Shown: positions 34,001 to 41,550 of the stretch, piece by piece
How the letters are laid out: each line of letters opens with the position of its first letter
Numbering within the stretch: position 1 is the stretch's first letter
Assembly: GCA_031284585.1 (NCBI GenBank)
Contig: JAITXT010000019.1
Coordinates: forward strand, 21,208 to 85,207
Reading direction: 5' to 3'
DNA: 64,000 nucleotides
From: Acholeplasmatales bacterium
GTDB lineage: Bacteria; Bacillota_I; Bacilli_A; Acholeplasmatales; Acholeplasmataceae
Program-made: the position numbers and the translations under genes
The notes under the pieces: model-generated
What the model was told of the DNA's origin: nothing
Database searches by the model: none
The model's input: the letters and a program-made list of their open reading frames with translations, nothing else

Positions 34001-35697
34001 TTGAAAGAGGATTTGTTGCTGTTAATTATGGAAAATATGCTTCAGCTTATTCTGATGGCACTTTAATTGTTTCACTTGATGCATATGCTACTAGTATTTA
34101 TATCGCTATTGAATTTGATGGTATTGGTTATGTTGCAATTGCTAGACATCTTGGAATTACTGTAGAAGAAGCAGAAGAGATTCTTCCTGCAATTACTTCT
34201 CATAGAGGTACTTATGATGCTAGTTACAATGAAGCAATTATCTATAGATTCTCTGCTAACAAACTTGCTACTTATGTTACTTTATTAGAAGAAGCTTCAT
34301 ATACTGCTTATGCATATGGAAAATATACAAATGCATATACAGATGGAACATGGGTTATTAGTTTTGATACTTCACTTCTAGGTACTGGTAATACTAATGG
34401 AACATTATATTTAAGTGTTGAAAGATATTTTGAACCAGCTACTACTTTTGAAGAAGTTCTAGTTACAGCTGCAGGAATCGTTGGTGTAGATCCAACTTCA
34501 TTAGTTCCTACAGATTTAGTTGACGATGAATTAGTTTCTGCTTACCACGTTAGTGATACTTCTGTTGGTGAAGTTCTAATTGCTAGAATTAAAGCTCTTG
34601 TTATTGATGATGTTGAAGTTGTTACTGCTGGTATTGAATCTGCATTAGCTGGTGCTTCATTTAGTTATACTTTAATCCCTGGTTATGGATTCTCTGCTTG
34701 GGTTGATGCTACACATACTGTTGCTGTTGATTATGCTGTATCTGGTCAAGTAGTTAGTATTAGAATTGCCTTAATTGTTCCTGATTTAGCTGGAACTATT
34801 GGAGCTACTACTACTTTCCCTGTTGAACAAGTTAGTGCTTTCTTAGGAGTTGATAATCTATTTGATTTAATTCCTGAAATTTCAACTTTTAATTGGACAC
34901 CTTGGCCTACATATAAACCACCTTATTTCAATGTTGAACTTCATGATTGGGTTAATGCTGATGTTACTGCTTACATTGCTTTACTAGTTGAAGCTGGTGC
35001 TGAGGTTGTTACTGCTAATGCAAATCCATTATTAGTTGAATATGGATTAAATGGTATTAAATTATATTTTGTTGTTTCTTGGGGAGTTGAAGTTTATATT
35101 GCTACTTTTACTCCTGGACCTACTCCTAATCTATTCCCTACTGATGATGTTAATGATTTCTTAGGATTTGATTTATTTACAGTTATTCCTGAAATAGTAT
35201 CTACTGCTTTTGGATATACTACTATTGAAGAGGATTACTTAGATATTCAATTAGTTGGTTGGACTGCAACTACTTTAACTAATTATGTTGCCAGTTTAGT
35301 TGATACTGATTTTGTGTTACTAAATTCTAATAATCATTTCTACACATATGAAGGATATGTATTCTGGTTTTATAAATATGGTTCTTCAAGTTATTATCTT
35401 ACTATTAGTGCAATAGAAACTGCAACTTTTGATGATCTTTTAGATTTATTTGAATTTAGTTCTCCTACTTTTGAAGGGACAGTTATAGTTTTAAGTGCTG
35501 ATTGGTGGGATCTTGAATTTTTTGATGTAGTAGTTGAATGGGAAGAGGTTGAAGTATTAGATTATATTAGCTCACTTCTTGCAAATGGTTACGAATTATA
35601 TGATGATATTTACGTTGCTGGAGATTTCTCTCATTATGTATATATTGACTATGATGCTGTAGCTGGTTACGCTCTTATTGAGATATCTGTTCTATAA
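31090..35697 (+). CDS. 1535-residue lipoprotein with two atrophied Ig-like domains and about twelve unrecognised ~110-residue repeats
   Basis: The signal peptide ends in lipobox SIVGC (Cys21), so the protein is anchored on the outside of the membrane. Residues about 34-120 and 125-235 resemble atrophied bacterial Ig domains (TVPTSVSV...VAVAWVSHN...TVTRPGE). The rest is a string of degenerate repeats starting near residues 236, 358, 479, 591, 709, 816, 915, 1014, 1120, 1243, 1349 and 1447. Each opens with FP-x3-V-x2-FLG or a variant, then a phi-P-x-phi turn, a short strand ending in DW, a helix of the type D(V/L)xxYxxLLxxxG, and two strands with Y and W. The sequence is acidic and rich in Tyr, Val, Thr and Glu, with few Lys. 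I do not recognise the repeat. Role unknown; a surface binding or adhesion scaffold is inference. A strong terminator follows. Confidence 0.85.
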   Translation: MKKKLMFLLLVLVSVISIVGCQTTKIEIDKDALLASAKSEITVPTEAISDFTVPTSVSVVQNDIIYEVAVAWVSHNAAITINGGSATVTRPGENRPNATGNLDATISFEGTTVTASFPVVVSAVPENAESVVELAREQVVDILATVSATEVTDLSAYQELEIEYHDAIRLVSVSFSTNDLVYLTVEDGVVTPLPYVAAPNVGNPTIFASIFYQGKSANVSRVIPVPKRPDSPLNIEVNGIIEEYLPTFNGNVFEDLFPYLYVAEEDYIISVGLQSIEPSDLLYLEIELLGLTRDELVTYLAQVTGTKTAAFLGEHGYSEKNGWVFKAAEGDDAVLILVRVVVTYWSNLLTVNSESTSFPYTTLGNILGFKITSAELPAYASATYQIQDLTWAFSDGPIGIAELVVKNGGQDSLDAYGEALVEAGFVFDQASFNSNGTVRYYTPDNSIYVLYIDDDEVQNAAGNFVFYIFTWINRVYTGFPTEQIENFFYGYGEDNTIPEFPVVETGSTSFVDYSSSTYIFDVILNDWDQDDIDAYTALLDASETWLPVSIGGRVQYYSEGWLLYVGYDYIAPYTDVIIEFIYYGDYYGPVDEFFELLGLYADLVEVPAPVLPEVTIDSWVDAAVQDDTFFSIDVILFVYSWTEADVEAYIEELLGLGWVRIYFGGGEFFHDGEWLVQVGVDQYGIYDGYLIEVLWSGLIETPVGDYTSFPDGEIETFFDEEGLVVPSYAVPTTTNADLDTFADGVVQYAVVSLYDWFGANLKDYNTVLEATYPTYTYNSFFGAYFDETGEWGYGVRAGSNGIEFIIIHLTAGGTYFDSEAVEAFLGLETGTLETLVPAVLTHDGLIGGNRVSVGDWSDADATAWTTSLVNDYNWVYNDATGLYENVSTDFNINVYVDSFNEYIIQFITTNVAFLFPYTQVSVSLGVTVEWLVANLPFPGNENVATWAAYYSEAYITGFGVAERNAYIAVLVERGFVAVNYGKYASAYSDGTLIVSLDAYATSIYIAIEFDGIGYVAIARHLGITVEEAEEILPAITSHRGTYDASYNEAIIYRFSANKLATYVTLLEEASYTAYAYGKYTNAYTDGTWVISFDTSLLGTGNTNGTLYLSVERYFEPATTFEEVLVTAAGIVGVDPTSLVPTDLVDDELVSAYHVSDTSVGEVLIARIKALVIDDVEVVTAGIESALAGASFSYTLIPGYGFSAWVDATHTVAVDYAVSGQVVSIRIALIVPDLAGTIGATTTFPVEQVSAFLGVDNLFDLIPEISTFNWTPWPTYKPPYFNVELHDWVNADVTAYIALLVEAGAEVVTANANPLLVEYGLNGIKLYFVVSWGVEVYIATFTPGPTPNLFPTDDVNDFLGFDLFTVIPEIVSTAFGYTTIEEDYLDIQLVGWTATTLTNYVASLVDTDFVLLNSNNHFYTYEGYVFWFYKYGSSSYYLTISAIETATFDDLLDLFEFSSPTFEGTVIVLSADWWDLEFFDVVVEWEEVEVLDYISSLLANGYELYDDIYVAGDFSHYVYIDYDAVAGYALIEISVL

Positions 35698-35709
35698 TTA
35701 ACTGATTTA

Positions 35710-35749
35710 AACTCACTTTACTAGTACTTACTGGTAAAGTGAGTTTTTT
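35710..35749 (+). terminator. intrinsic terminator after the repeat lipoprotein
   Basis: AACTCACTTTAC and GTAAAGTGAGTT pair perfectly around a 12-base loop, followed by a T run, 13 bases after the stop codon. Confidence 0.9.
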
Positions 35750-35804
35750 ATTTCTAAAAATTTCATTTATTTAATATTAAAATAAAAAAAAATACAAAAT
35801 GATA

Positions 35805-35810
35805 TATAAT
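35805..35810 (+). promoter_or_regulatory. -10 element of the pgk-tpiA operon
   Basis: TATAAT ten bases upstream of AAAGGAG and about 25 bases before the ATG at 35836. No -35 hexamer stands out. Confidence 0.5.
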
Positions 35811-35835
35811 ATTTACATTAAAGGAGAATTTTTTT

Positions 35836-37038
35836 ATGGCAAAAAAGACGATTAGAGATATCGATGTGAAAGGGAAAAAAGTTTTAGTAAGGGTAGATTT
35901 TAATGTACCAATTAAAAAAGGAGTAATTACTGATGACAATAGAATTGTCGGAGCTATTCCTACTATAAAATATATAGTAGAAAATGGTGGAAGAGCAATT
36001 TTGTTTTCTCATCTTGGCAGAGTAGAGACTTTAGAAGATAAAAAGAATGCATCTTTAGAAATAGTTGCTGCTAAACTAAGTGAACTTATTAATTTGCCAG
36101 TAAGATTTGTACCTTTTACAAGAGGCACTGAACTTGAAGAAGCAATTAATGAATTAAAAGATGGCGAAATCTTAATGTTTGAAAATACAAGATTCGAAGA
36201 TCTAAATGAAAAAGGTAAATTAGAAAGTAAAAATAATAGCGAACTTGGAAAATACTGGGCATCTTTAGGTGATTGTTTTGTTAATGATGCTTTTGGAACT
36301 GCACATAGAGCACATGCTTCTAATGTTGGGGTTGCTTCAAATATTAAAGAAAAAGCAGTTGGATTTCTTCTTGAAAAAGAAATTAAATTTATTGGTGATA
36401 CTTTAGAAAATCCTAAACACCCATTAGTAGCTGTATTAGGTGGTGCAAAAGTATCAGATAAGATTAGTGTAATTGAAAACTTATTAAAAGTTGCTGATAA
36501 AGTTCTAATTGGGGGAGGAATGGTATTTACTTTCTTAAAGGCTCAAGGATTAGAAATAGGTACTTCACTTTGTGAACTTGATAAAGTTGCTTTAGCTCAA
36601 GAATTAATTGCTAAAGGTGGAGATAAATTAGAACTTGGTTTAGATTGTGTAACTGGAACAAGTTTTTCTAATGATACAGTAGCAACTGTTAGAAGTTTCA
36701 ATGAGATTCCTAAAGATGAAATGGGACTAGATATCGGACCAAAAACGATTGCAAAGTTCAGCAAGATTATTGATGGTGCACATTCAGTTATTTGGAATGG
36801 TCCTCTTGGAGTGTTTGAATTTGATAAATTTGAAAATGGAACTAAACAAATTGCCTTAGCTATTGCTGCTTTAAATGGTAGAGCTGTTACAATAGTGGGT
36901 GGTGGAGATTCTGGCGCTGCAGTTGCTAAGTTTAATTTAGAAGATAAATTTAGTCATGTTTCTACAGGTGGCGGAGCCAGCTTAGAGTATTTAGAAGGAA
37001 AAGTCTTGCCAGGAATTAGTTGCATAGACGATAAGTAA
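35836..37038 (+). CDS. pgk: phosphoglycerate kinase
   Basis: A 400-residue cytosolic glycolytic enzyme, transferring phosphate from 1,3-bisphosphoglycerate to ADP. The start [10 protein letters not shown], the substrate motif around SHLGRVET, the hinge [17 protein letters not shown] and the nucleotide loop [13 protein letters not shown] with [12 protein letters not shown] are all intact. Length is normal. The stop overlaps the next gene by one base. Confidence 0.97.
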   Translation: MAKKTIRDIDVKGKKVLVRVDFNVPIKKGVITDDNRIVGAIPTIKYIVENGGRAILFSHLGRVETLEDKKNASLEIVAAKLSELINLPVRFVPFTRGTELEEAINELKDGEILMFENTRFEDLNEKGKLESKNNSELGKYWASLGDCFVNDAFGTAHRAHASNVGVASNIKEKAVGFLLEKEIKFIGDTLENPKHPLVAVLGGAKVSDKISVIENLLKVADKVLIGGGMVFTFLKAQGLEIGTSLCELDKVALAQELIAKGGDKLELGLDCVTGTSFSNDTVATVRSFNEIPKDEMGLDIGPKTIAKFSKIIDGAHSVIWNGPLGVFEFDKFENGTKQIALAIAALNGRAVTIVGGGDSGAAVAKFNLEDKFSHVSTGGGASLEYLEGKVLPGISCIDDK

Positions 37039-37577
37039 TGGATATAGGGCGTAAATTACGAGAATTAAGACAATTTAATAACCTTACTCAAGATGAACTA
37101 GCTGATAGATTACATCTCACTAAAGGATGTATATCTCAGTTTGAAAATAATGTTACTTATCCATCTCTAGATACTTTATTTAAATATCTAGAAGTTTTAG
37201 GTACGGATGTTAAAGAATTTTTTGGAAATACTGATGATGAAAAGGTGGTTTTCCATGAAGATGAGTTTATCGTTAAAGAAGATAAAGATTTACTGATTAA
37301 AACAACCTATATTGCACCTAGCGCAATGAGATTTGAAATGGAACCAATCTTGTTATCTATTGATACTGGAGGAAGAACTCATTCAATAAATCCTCATCCA
37401 GGGGAACAATTTGGTTATGTTTTAATGGGTCAAATTACATTAGTATTAGGAAAAAGAAGGTTAACTGTTAAGAAGGGAGAAACATTTTATTTCCTTTCTA
37501 ATAAGGAACATTTTATAGAAAATTCAGGAAGTGGAGCCGCAAAAATATTGTGGATTTCTACTCCTCCCACTTTTTAA
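37038..37577 (+). CDS. HTH-cupin transcriptional regulator inside the glycolytic operon
   Basis: A 179-residue regulator with an XRE-type HTH at about 5-60 (LRQFNNLTQDELADRL, then GCISQFENN) and a cupin_2 barrel at about 105-177 (PHPGEQFGYVLMGQITLVLG, KRRLTVKKGETFYF, HFIENSG). The architecture is that of the PuuR/SutR group, where the cupin binds a small ligand. It starts inside the pgk stop codon and tpiA follows after 13 bases, so it is made with two glycolytic enzymes. Many Bacilli use the unrelated CggR beside gap and pgk; this may play a similar part, which is inference. Confidence 0.88.
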   Translation: MDIGRKLRELRQFNNLTQDELADRLHLTKGCISQFENNVTYPSLDTLFKYLEVLGTDVKEFFGNTDDEKVVFHEDEFIVKEDKDLLIKTTYIAPSAMRFEMEPILLSIDTGGRTHSINPHPGEQFGYVLMGQITLVLGKRRLTVKKGETFYFLSNKEHFIENSGSGAAKILWISTPPTF

Positions 37578-37590
37578 TGAAGGAGATATT

Positions 37591-38352
37591 ATGAAAAAGT
37601 TTTTAATTGCTGGAAATTGGAAAATGTACAAAACAAAAGATGATTCAATTGATTTTATTTATCAACTAGAACCAAAAGTAAAAGATGATGATGTAGATGT
37701 ACTTATTTGTGCACCTTTTATTTCTCTTCGTTCTCTTGTACATAGACAAGGGAAATTCATTTCTATTGGTGCTCAAAACATGCATTATGCAGATGTTGGG
37801 GCTTTTACTGGTGAAATTTCTGCTTTGATGTTGAAATCATTAGGGATTACTCATGTAATTATTGGACATTCTGAAAGAAGAGCTATGTTTAATGATGCCG
37901 ATACTGATATTAATTTAAAATTAATTCAAGCTTTGAAGAAAGAAATCACTCCTATTCTTTGTGTTGGAGAAACTTTAGAGACTAGAAAATCTCTTAAGAC
38001 GGAAGAACATCTTTTGAATCAATTAAATCTTGATCTAAAAGATATAAAGAGTGAGGATATTTCTAAAATTGTTATTGCCTATGAACCTATTTGGGCGATT
38101 GGTACAGGAGTTACTGCGACTTCTACTGAAGCAAATGAAACTATTTTATTTATTAGAAATTACTTAAAGGAAAATTATAGTGAGACCATTGCTAAAAGTG
38201 TAAGAATTTTATATGGTGGATCAGTAAATCCTAAAAATGCTTTGTCTCTTTTAAGTGAACCTGAAATTGATGGTGCTCTTGTTGGAGGAGCTAGTCTAGA
38301 AGTTGAATCTTTCGTAGGTATTATTGAGAGTGCTAGAAAAGTTGTAAAATGA
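37591..38352 (+). CDS. tpiA: triosephosphate isomerase
   Basis: A 253-residue cytosolic TIM barrel that interconverts dihydroxyacetone phosphate and glyceraldehyde 3-phosphate. The N-terminal AGNWKMYKT Lys, catalytic His in IIGHSERR, catalytic Glu in AYEPIWAIGTG and phosphate loop YGGSVNPKNA and LVGGASL are present. I chose the ATG at 37591 because GAAGGAG precedes it; an in-frame ATG at 37531 lies inside the regulator gene and would add 20 unrelated residues. Stop is TGA. Confidence 0.97.
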   Translation: MKKFLIAGNWKMYKTKDDSIDFIYQLEPKVKDDDVDVLICAPFISLRSLVHRQGKFISIGAQNMHYADVGAFTGEISALMLKSLGITHVIIGHSERRAMFNDADTDINLKLIQALKKEITPILCVGETLETRKSLKTEEHLLNQLNLDLKDIKSEDISKIVIAYEPIWAIGTGVTATSTEANETILFIRNYLKENYSETIAKSVRILYGGSVNPKNALSLLSEPEIDGALVGGASLEVESFVGIIESARKVVK

Positions 38353-38373
38353 TAAATAATTAAATTTAAGATA

Positions 38374-38417
38374 GAAGAAACAAATAATTTAGATAGTTAT
38401 TTGTTTCTTCTTTATTT
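38374..38417 (+). terminator. hairpin terminator after tpiA
   Basis: GAAGAAACAAATAA and TTATTTGTTTCTTC pair around a nine-base loop, then TTTATTT. It separates the glycolytic operon from the next gene. Confidence 0.75.
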
Positions 38418-38429
38418 ATAAGGAGATAA

Positions 38430-39491
38430 ATGGATAATAAAACTAGAGTTATTATACTTGGAAGTGGATTTAGAGCAGAATTTTATATTAGAATTTTACT
38501 TGCCTATAGTAATATTTTTTCACTTGAATATGTTTTATGTCATAGATCCGAAAAATGTATGGAGATTAGTAATAAATATGGGGTTAAAACTACACTTGAT
38601 AAGGAACTTTGTTTAGAATTAAAACCTCATTTTGTTATTAATGCAGTATCTAAACCAAATATCTTTGAGATGACTATGTTTTTCTTAGAAAATAATATTC
38701 CTGTATTAAGTGAAACAGGTGGAATATATAGTGATTCCCAATTAGAGTTCTTAGCAAATTTTATTAAAACAAGGAAAAGTATTTTCTTGATAGCAGAACA
38801 ATATTTTTTATATCCTTTGATACAGGGATATAAAAAAATAATTGATTTAGGTTTTATAGGTGATGTAACATCAGTAAATTCCCTATATTGTCATGATTAT
38901 CATAGTTTTTGTTTGATTAAATTCTTGTTAAGTGATTCAAATCCCTCTTCTATTTTAGCATATTCCACTAAATCTAATGTGACTAAAACTTCCTCTAGAG
39001 AAGGACTCTTGTTTGATGGTGAAATTGTTCCTGCTAAAAGAACAAATTTCATCCTTAATTTTCGAGATTCTATAGCGACTCATTCTTTTTTAGATGTAAG
39101 TTATAGGTCAACAATTAGGAAAAGAAGTATAAATATTGAAGGTCTTAGAGGTTTAATTGATAATTTAGAAGTTAGATACCTTGATCATAAAAATATTACT
39201 CAAGTAGAGAAAATTGAAATTAGAGATGAAACATGTTATTTTTTAGATAAAGTATTATCTGAAAATAAATATTTTAGTACTTTAAAAAGCGAGGAAGAAT
39301 CATCGATTGCTAATTACATTTTTAATATGCTTGAATGTATCAATGGCGGGATCCCAATCTATGATCCCCTAGATGCCCTACACGATGTGTATTTAACTAA
39401 TATCTTAAATAAGGCATTAGAAAATGAAAATGTAGCAATCAAAATAGATGTCCCTAATTGGTACCAAAAAAACAAAGAAAAGGAAGAATAA
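38430..39491 (+). CDS. Gfo/Idh/MocA-like oxidoreductase
   Basis: A 353-residue protein that looks like a Gfo/Idh/MocA NAD(P)-dependent oxidoreductase: the dinucleotide loop VIILGSGFRAEFYIRILL, then FVINAVSKPNIF and a step resembling the family's EKP region (PVLSETGGIYS), with a C-terminal strand-rich half. The usual EKP lysine is not visible (the motif reads SETG), so catalysis may differ or be lost. Substrate is unknown. Its stop lies five bases before a flavoprotein gene, so the two are cotranscribed. Confidence 0.65.
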   Translation: MDNKTRVIILGSGFRAEFYIRILLAYSNIFSLEYVLCHRSEKCMEISNKYGVKTTLDKELCLELKPHFVINAVSKPNIFEMTMFFLENNIPVLSETGGIYSDSQLEFLANFIKTRKSIFLIAEQYFLYPLIQGYKKIIDLGFIGDVTSVNSLYCHDYHSFCLIKFLLSDSNPSSILAYSTKSNVTKTSSREGLLFDGEIVPAKRTNFILNFRDSIATHSFLDVSYRSTIRKRSINIEGLRGLIDNLEVRYLDHKNITQVEKIEIRDETCYFLDKVLSENKYFSTLKSEEESSIANYIFNMLECINGGIPIYDPLDALHDVYLTNILNKALENENVAIKIDVPNWYQKNKEKEE

Positions 39492-39495
39492 AAAT

Positions 39496-40116
39496 ATGAA
39501 AGTATTATTAATTAATGGTAGTCCTAACGAGTTTGGATGTACTTACACAGCCCTAAAAGAGGTTTCAGATACTCTTAATAAAAATGGCATTTTAACGGAA
39601 TTCCTCTATCTTGGGAAAGAGGCTATTCAATCTTGCAAGGCATGTCATTATTGCTTCAAAAATAAAAGATGTGTAGTAGATGATAAAGTAAATTTAATCG
39701 TTGAAAGATCATCTGAATTTGACGGTATTGTGATAGGTTCTCCTGTTCATTATGCTAGTCCCTCTGGACAAATAATTAGTTTTCTTGATAGATTATTCTT
39801 TTCTAGTCAGAAAAAATTCTCTAATAAATTAGGAGCTAGTGTAGTTTCTGCTAGACGTGCTGGTACGATTAGTTCTTTTGATGTCTTGAATAAATATTTT
39901 ACAATTTCTAATATGCCTATTGTCTCATCTCAGTACTGGAATGAAGTTCATGGAAATACAGTAGAAGAGGTAAAAAAAGATTTAGAAGGACTTCAAACTA
40001 TGAGAACACTTGGAACAAATATGGCGTGGTTACTTAAATGTATTGAAAAAGGAAGAGAACAAGGGATTGAAGATCCAGTTCTTGAAAAACGTCAATCTAC
40101 TAATTTCATTAGATAA
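39496..40116 (+). CDS. NADPH-dependent FMN reductase / Fe-S flavoprotein-like
   Basis: A 206-residue flavodoxin-fold protein. The FMN phosphate loop is LLINGSPNEFGCTYTALKE, the isoalloxazine loop IGSPVHYASPSGQII. Between them the cysteine pattern CKACHYCFKNKRC (C-x2-C-x2-C-x5-C) matches iron-sulfur flavoproteins of the Isf type, which can carry an Fe-S cluster. I chose the ATG at 39496, preceded by AAGGAAG; an in-frame ATG at 39448 lies within the previous gene. Electron partners are unknown. Confidence 0.85.
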   Translation: MKVLLINGSPNEFGCTYTALKEVSDTLNKNGILTEFLYLGKEAIQSCKACHYCFKNKRCVVDDKVNLIVERSSEFDGIVIGSPVHYASPSGQIISFLDRLFFSSQKKFSNKLGASVVSARRAGTISSFDVLNKYFTISNMPIVSSQYWNEVHGNTVEEVKKDLEGLQTMRTLGTNMAWLLKCIEKGREQGIEDPVLEKRQSTNFIR

Positions 40117-40119
40117 TAA

Positions 40120-40155
40120 AAAAAGAGGAATTTTCTGCTTGAAATTCCTCTTTTT
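40120..40155. terminator. bidirectional intrinsic terminator
   Basis: AAAAAGAGGAATTT and AAATTCCTCTTTTT pair around an eight-base loop, between the plus-strand flavoprotein gene and the minus-strand rpsD. A run on one side and T run on the other serve both messages. Confidence 0.9.
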
Positions 40156-40167
40156 ATTTAAATTAAA

Positions 40168-40767
40168 TTATCTGTTATAAAATTCAACGATTAATTGTTC
40201 GTTAATTTCTTGAAGTACTTCATCACGAGCAGGATATCTTGAAAAAGTTCCTGTTTTAGTTGCTTCATCGAAAGATACAAATTCTTTACGATAAGTAGTT
40301 TGTTCTAAAGTATCTTTTACTACAACTAAATCCTTAGATTGTTCTCTTAAAGAGATTTTTTGACCTGGTTTAAGTCTGTAAGAAGGAATATCTACTTTCT
40401 TTCCATCTACTAGAATATGTCCATGACATACTAATTGTCTTGCTTGAGCTCTAGTTTTTCCAAAACCTAAACGATAAACAATATTATCTAATCTTGATTC
40501 TAATAACTTGATGAAGTTTTCACCATGTTTTCCTTCAAGTTTAGCAGCTTCATCAAAAAACTTTCTAAATTGTTTTTCACTCATTCCATAAGTGAATTTA
40601 ACTTTTTGTTTTTCTTGTAATTGAATACCATAGCCACTTAATTTTTTAATTGAGCTTCCATGTTGACCTGGTGCATAAGGTCTTTTCTTTAATTCTTTTC
40701 CTGTTTCTAAAACAGAATATTTTAGACGTCTTGATATTTTCCATATCGGTCCAGTATAGCGACTCAT
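40168..40767 (-). CDS. rpsD: 30S ribosomal protein S4
   Basis: A 199-residue primary 16S rRNA-binding protein that starts assembly of the small subunit body. [15 protein letters not shown], the PYAPGQHG stretch and the S4 domain ([20 protein letters not shown], then [21 protein letters not shown] in part) are diagnostic. No zinc cysteines are present. It is a single gene, as in many Bacilli, with a strong promoter and a leader of about 155 bases, which in known cases lets S4 regulate its own synthesis. Confidence 0.97.
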   Translation of the reverse strand: MSRYTGPIWKISRRLKYSVLETGKELKKRPYAPGQHGSSIKKLSGYGIQLQEKQKVKFTYGMSEKQFRKFFDEAAKLEGKHGENFIKLLESRLDNIVYRLGFGKTRAQARQLVCHGHILVDGKKVDIPSYRLKPGQKISLREQSKDLVVVKDTLEQTTYRKEFVSFDEATKTGTFSRYPARDEVLQEINEQLIVEFYNR

Positions 40768-40924
40768 ATTTTACCTCCATTTTATAAAATATTGGGGTAG
40801 TTGGCATTATTAGATCATAATCCTACATTTTCATTTCATCTAGAAGCAGAATACTAGACTACTTAGTTCTCCATTTGTGAGTAGAGGATATTTGATAAAC
40901 ATGACTACCTGCTTTTTTAAAGTC
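40768..40924 (-). promoter_or_regulatory. candidate autoregulatory leader of rpsD
   Basis: A leader of about 155 bases separates the predicted start (near 40924) from the rpsD ATG, whereas most leaders here are 10-30 bases. It has possible long-range pairs: GGTAGT (40909-40904) with ACTACC (40801-40796), and AAGCAG near the 5' end with CTGCTT in the middle. The second GGTAGT partner lies about 30 bases before the start codon. Self-regulation of rpsD through its leader is known in Bacillus; that this one works the same way is inference. Confidence 0.5.
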
Positions 40925-40929
40925 ATATT

Positions 40930-40958
40930 ATTATATAATAATTTGGTAATTTTTACAA
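40930..40958 (-). promoter_or_regulatory. strong sigma-A promoter of rpsD
   Basis: On the minus strand TTGTAA at 40958-40953, a 17-base spacer and TATAAT at 40935-40930. Transcription should begin near 40924. Confidence 0.75.
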
Positions 40959-40990
40959 GCAAAATGATTACAAAATAAAATATATAAGTT

Positions 40991-41470
40991 TTATTTTTCT
41001 AATTTACCAAGTCGAGAAGATAGTTTTTTGGCTATTTCTTCTAAAAAATATGCATTTATTTCATCAAAAAAACTAAAGATAGGACTATCTAGATCAAGTA
41101 AACCATAAATTTTATTATTTTTATAAATTGGAATTACTAGTTCAGATTTAGAGAGATAATCACAGGAAATGTAGTTGGTCTCCTTAGTTACATCACTAAT
41201 ATTATAAATACGGTTATTTAAAAGAGAGAGACCGCAAATCCCATATCCCTTTTTAATAATTGAACAGGCAACTTGACCTTGAAAAGGTCCTAAAATAAGA
41301 GAATCATCCTCTACTAAATAAAATCCTACCCAATTTATGTTAACCCCATAATATTCTTTTATGAGAGCACTTAAATTTGATAACAAAGAAATGGTATATA
41401 TTTCACTATCTATTAAAATTGTTGCATTTCGAACTATAATATCATTATTTTTAAGTAATTTTTTTTCCAA
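40991..41470 (-). CDS. free methionine-(R)-sulfoxide reductase (GAF-domain fRMsr)
   Basis: A 159-residue single GAF domain of the fRMsr type, which repairs free methionine-R-sulfoxide. The motif NWVGFYLVEDDSLILGPFQG is typical, and the three redox cysteines of active members are present: Cys69 (VACSII), Cys79 (GYGICG) and Cys103 (YISCDYLSKSELV). It is a lone gene behind rpsD on the same strand, with its own GAGGG site; it may also be read into the rpsD region, as no terminator is seen between. Confidence 0.88.
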   Translation of the reverse strand: MEKKLLKNNDIIVRNATILIDSEIYTISLLSNLSALIKEYYGVNINWVGFYLVEDDSLILGPFQGQVACSIIKKGYGICGLSLLNNRIYNISDVTKETNYISCDYLSKSELVIPIYKNNKIYGLLDLDSPIFSFFDEINAYFLEEIAKKLSSRLGKLEK

Positions 41471-41527
41471 ATTGAGTCCCTCTTTTCTTTAAATTGTCTT
41501 TTTTATATATTTATTACTTTTTAATTA

Positions 41528-41543
41528 TATAATAATTACGAGG
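41528..41543 (+). promoter_or_regulatory. compact -10 / ribosome-site module of thiI
   Basis: TATAAT at 41528-41533, six bases, GAGG at 41540-41543, ATG at 41551. The leader would be about ten bases. Confidence 0.45.
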
Positions 41544-41550
41544 ATATTTT

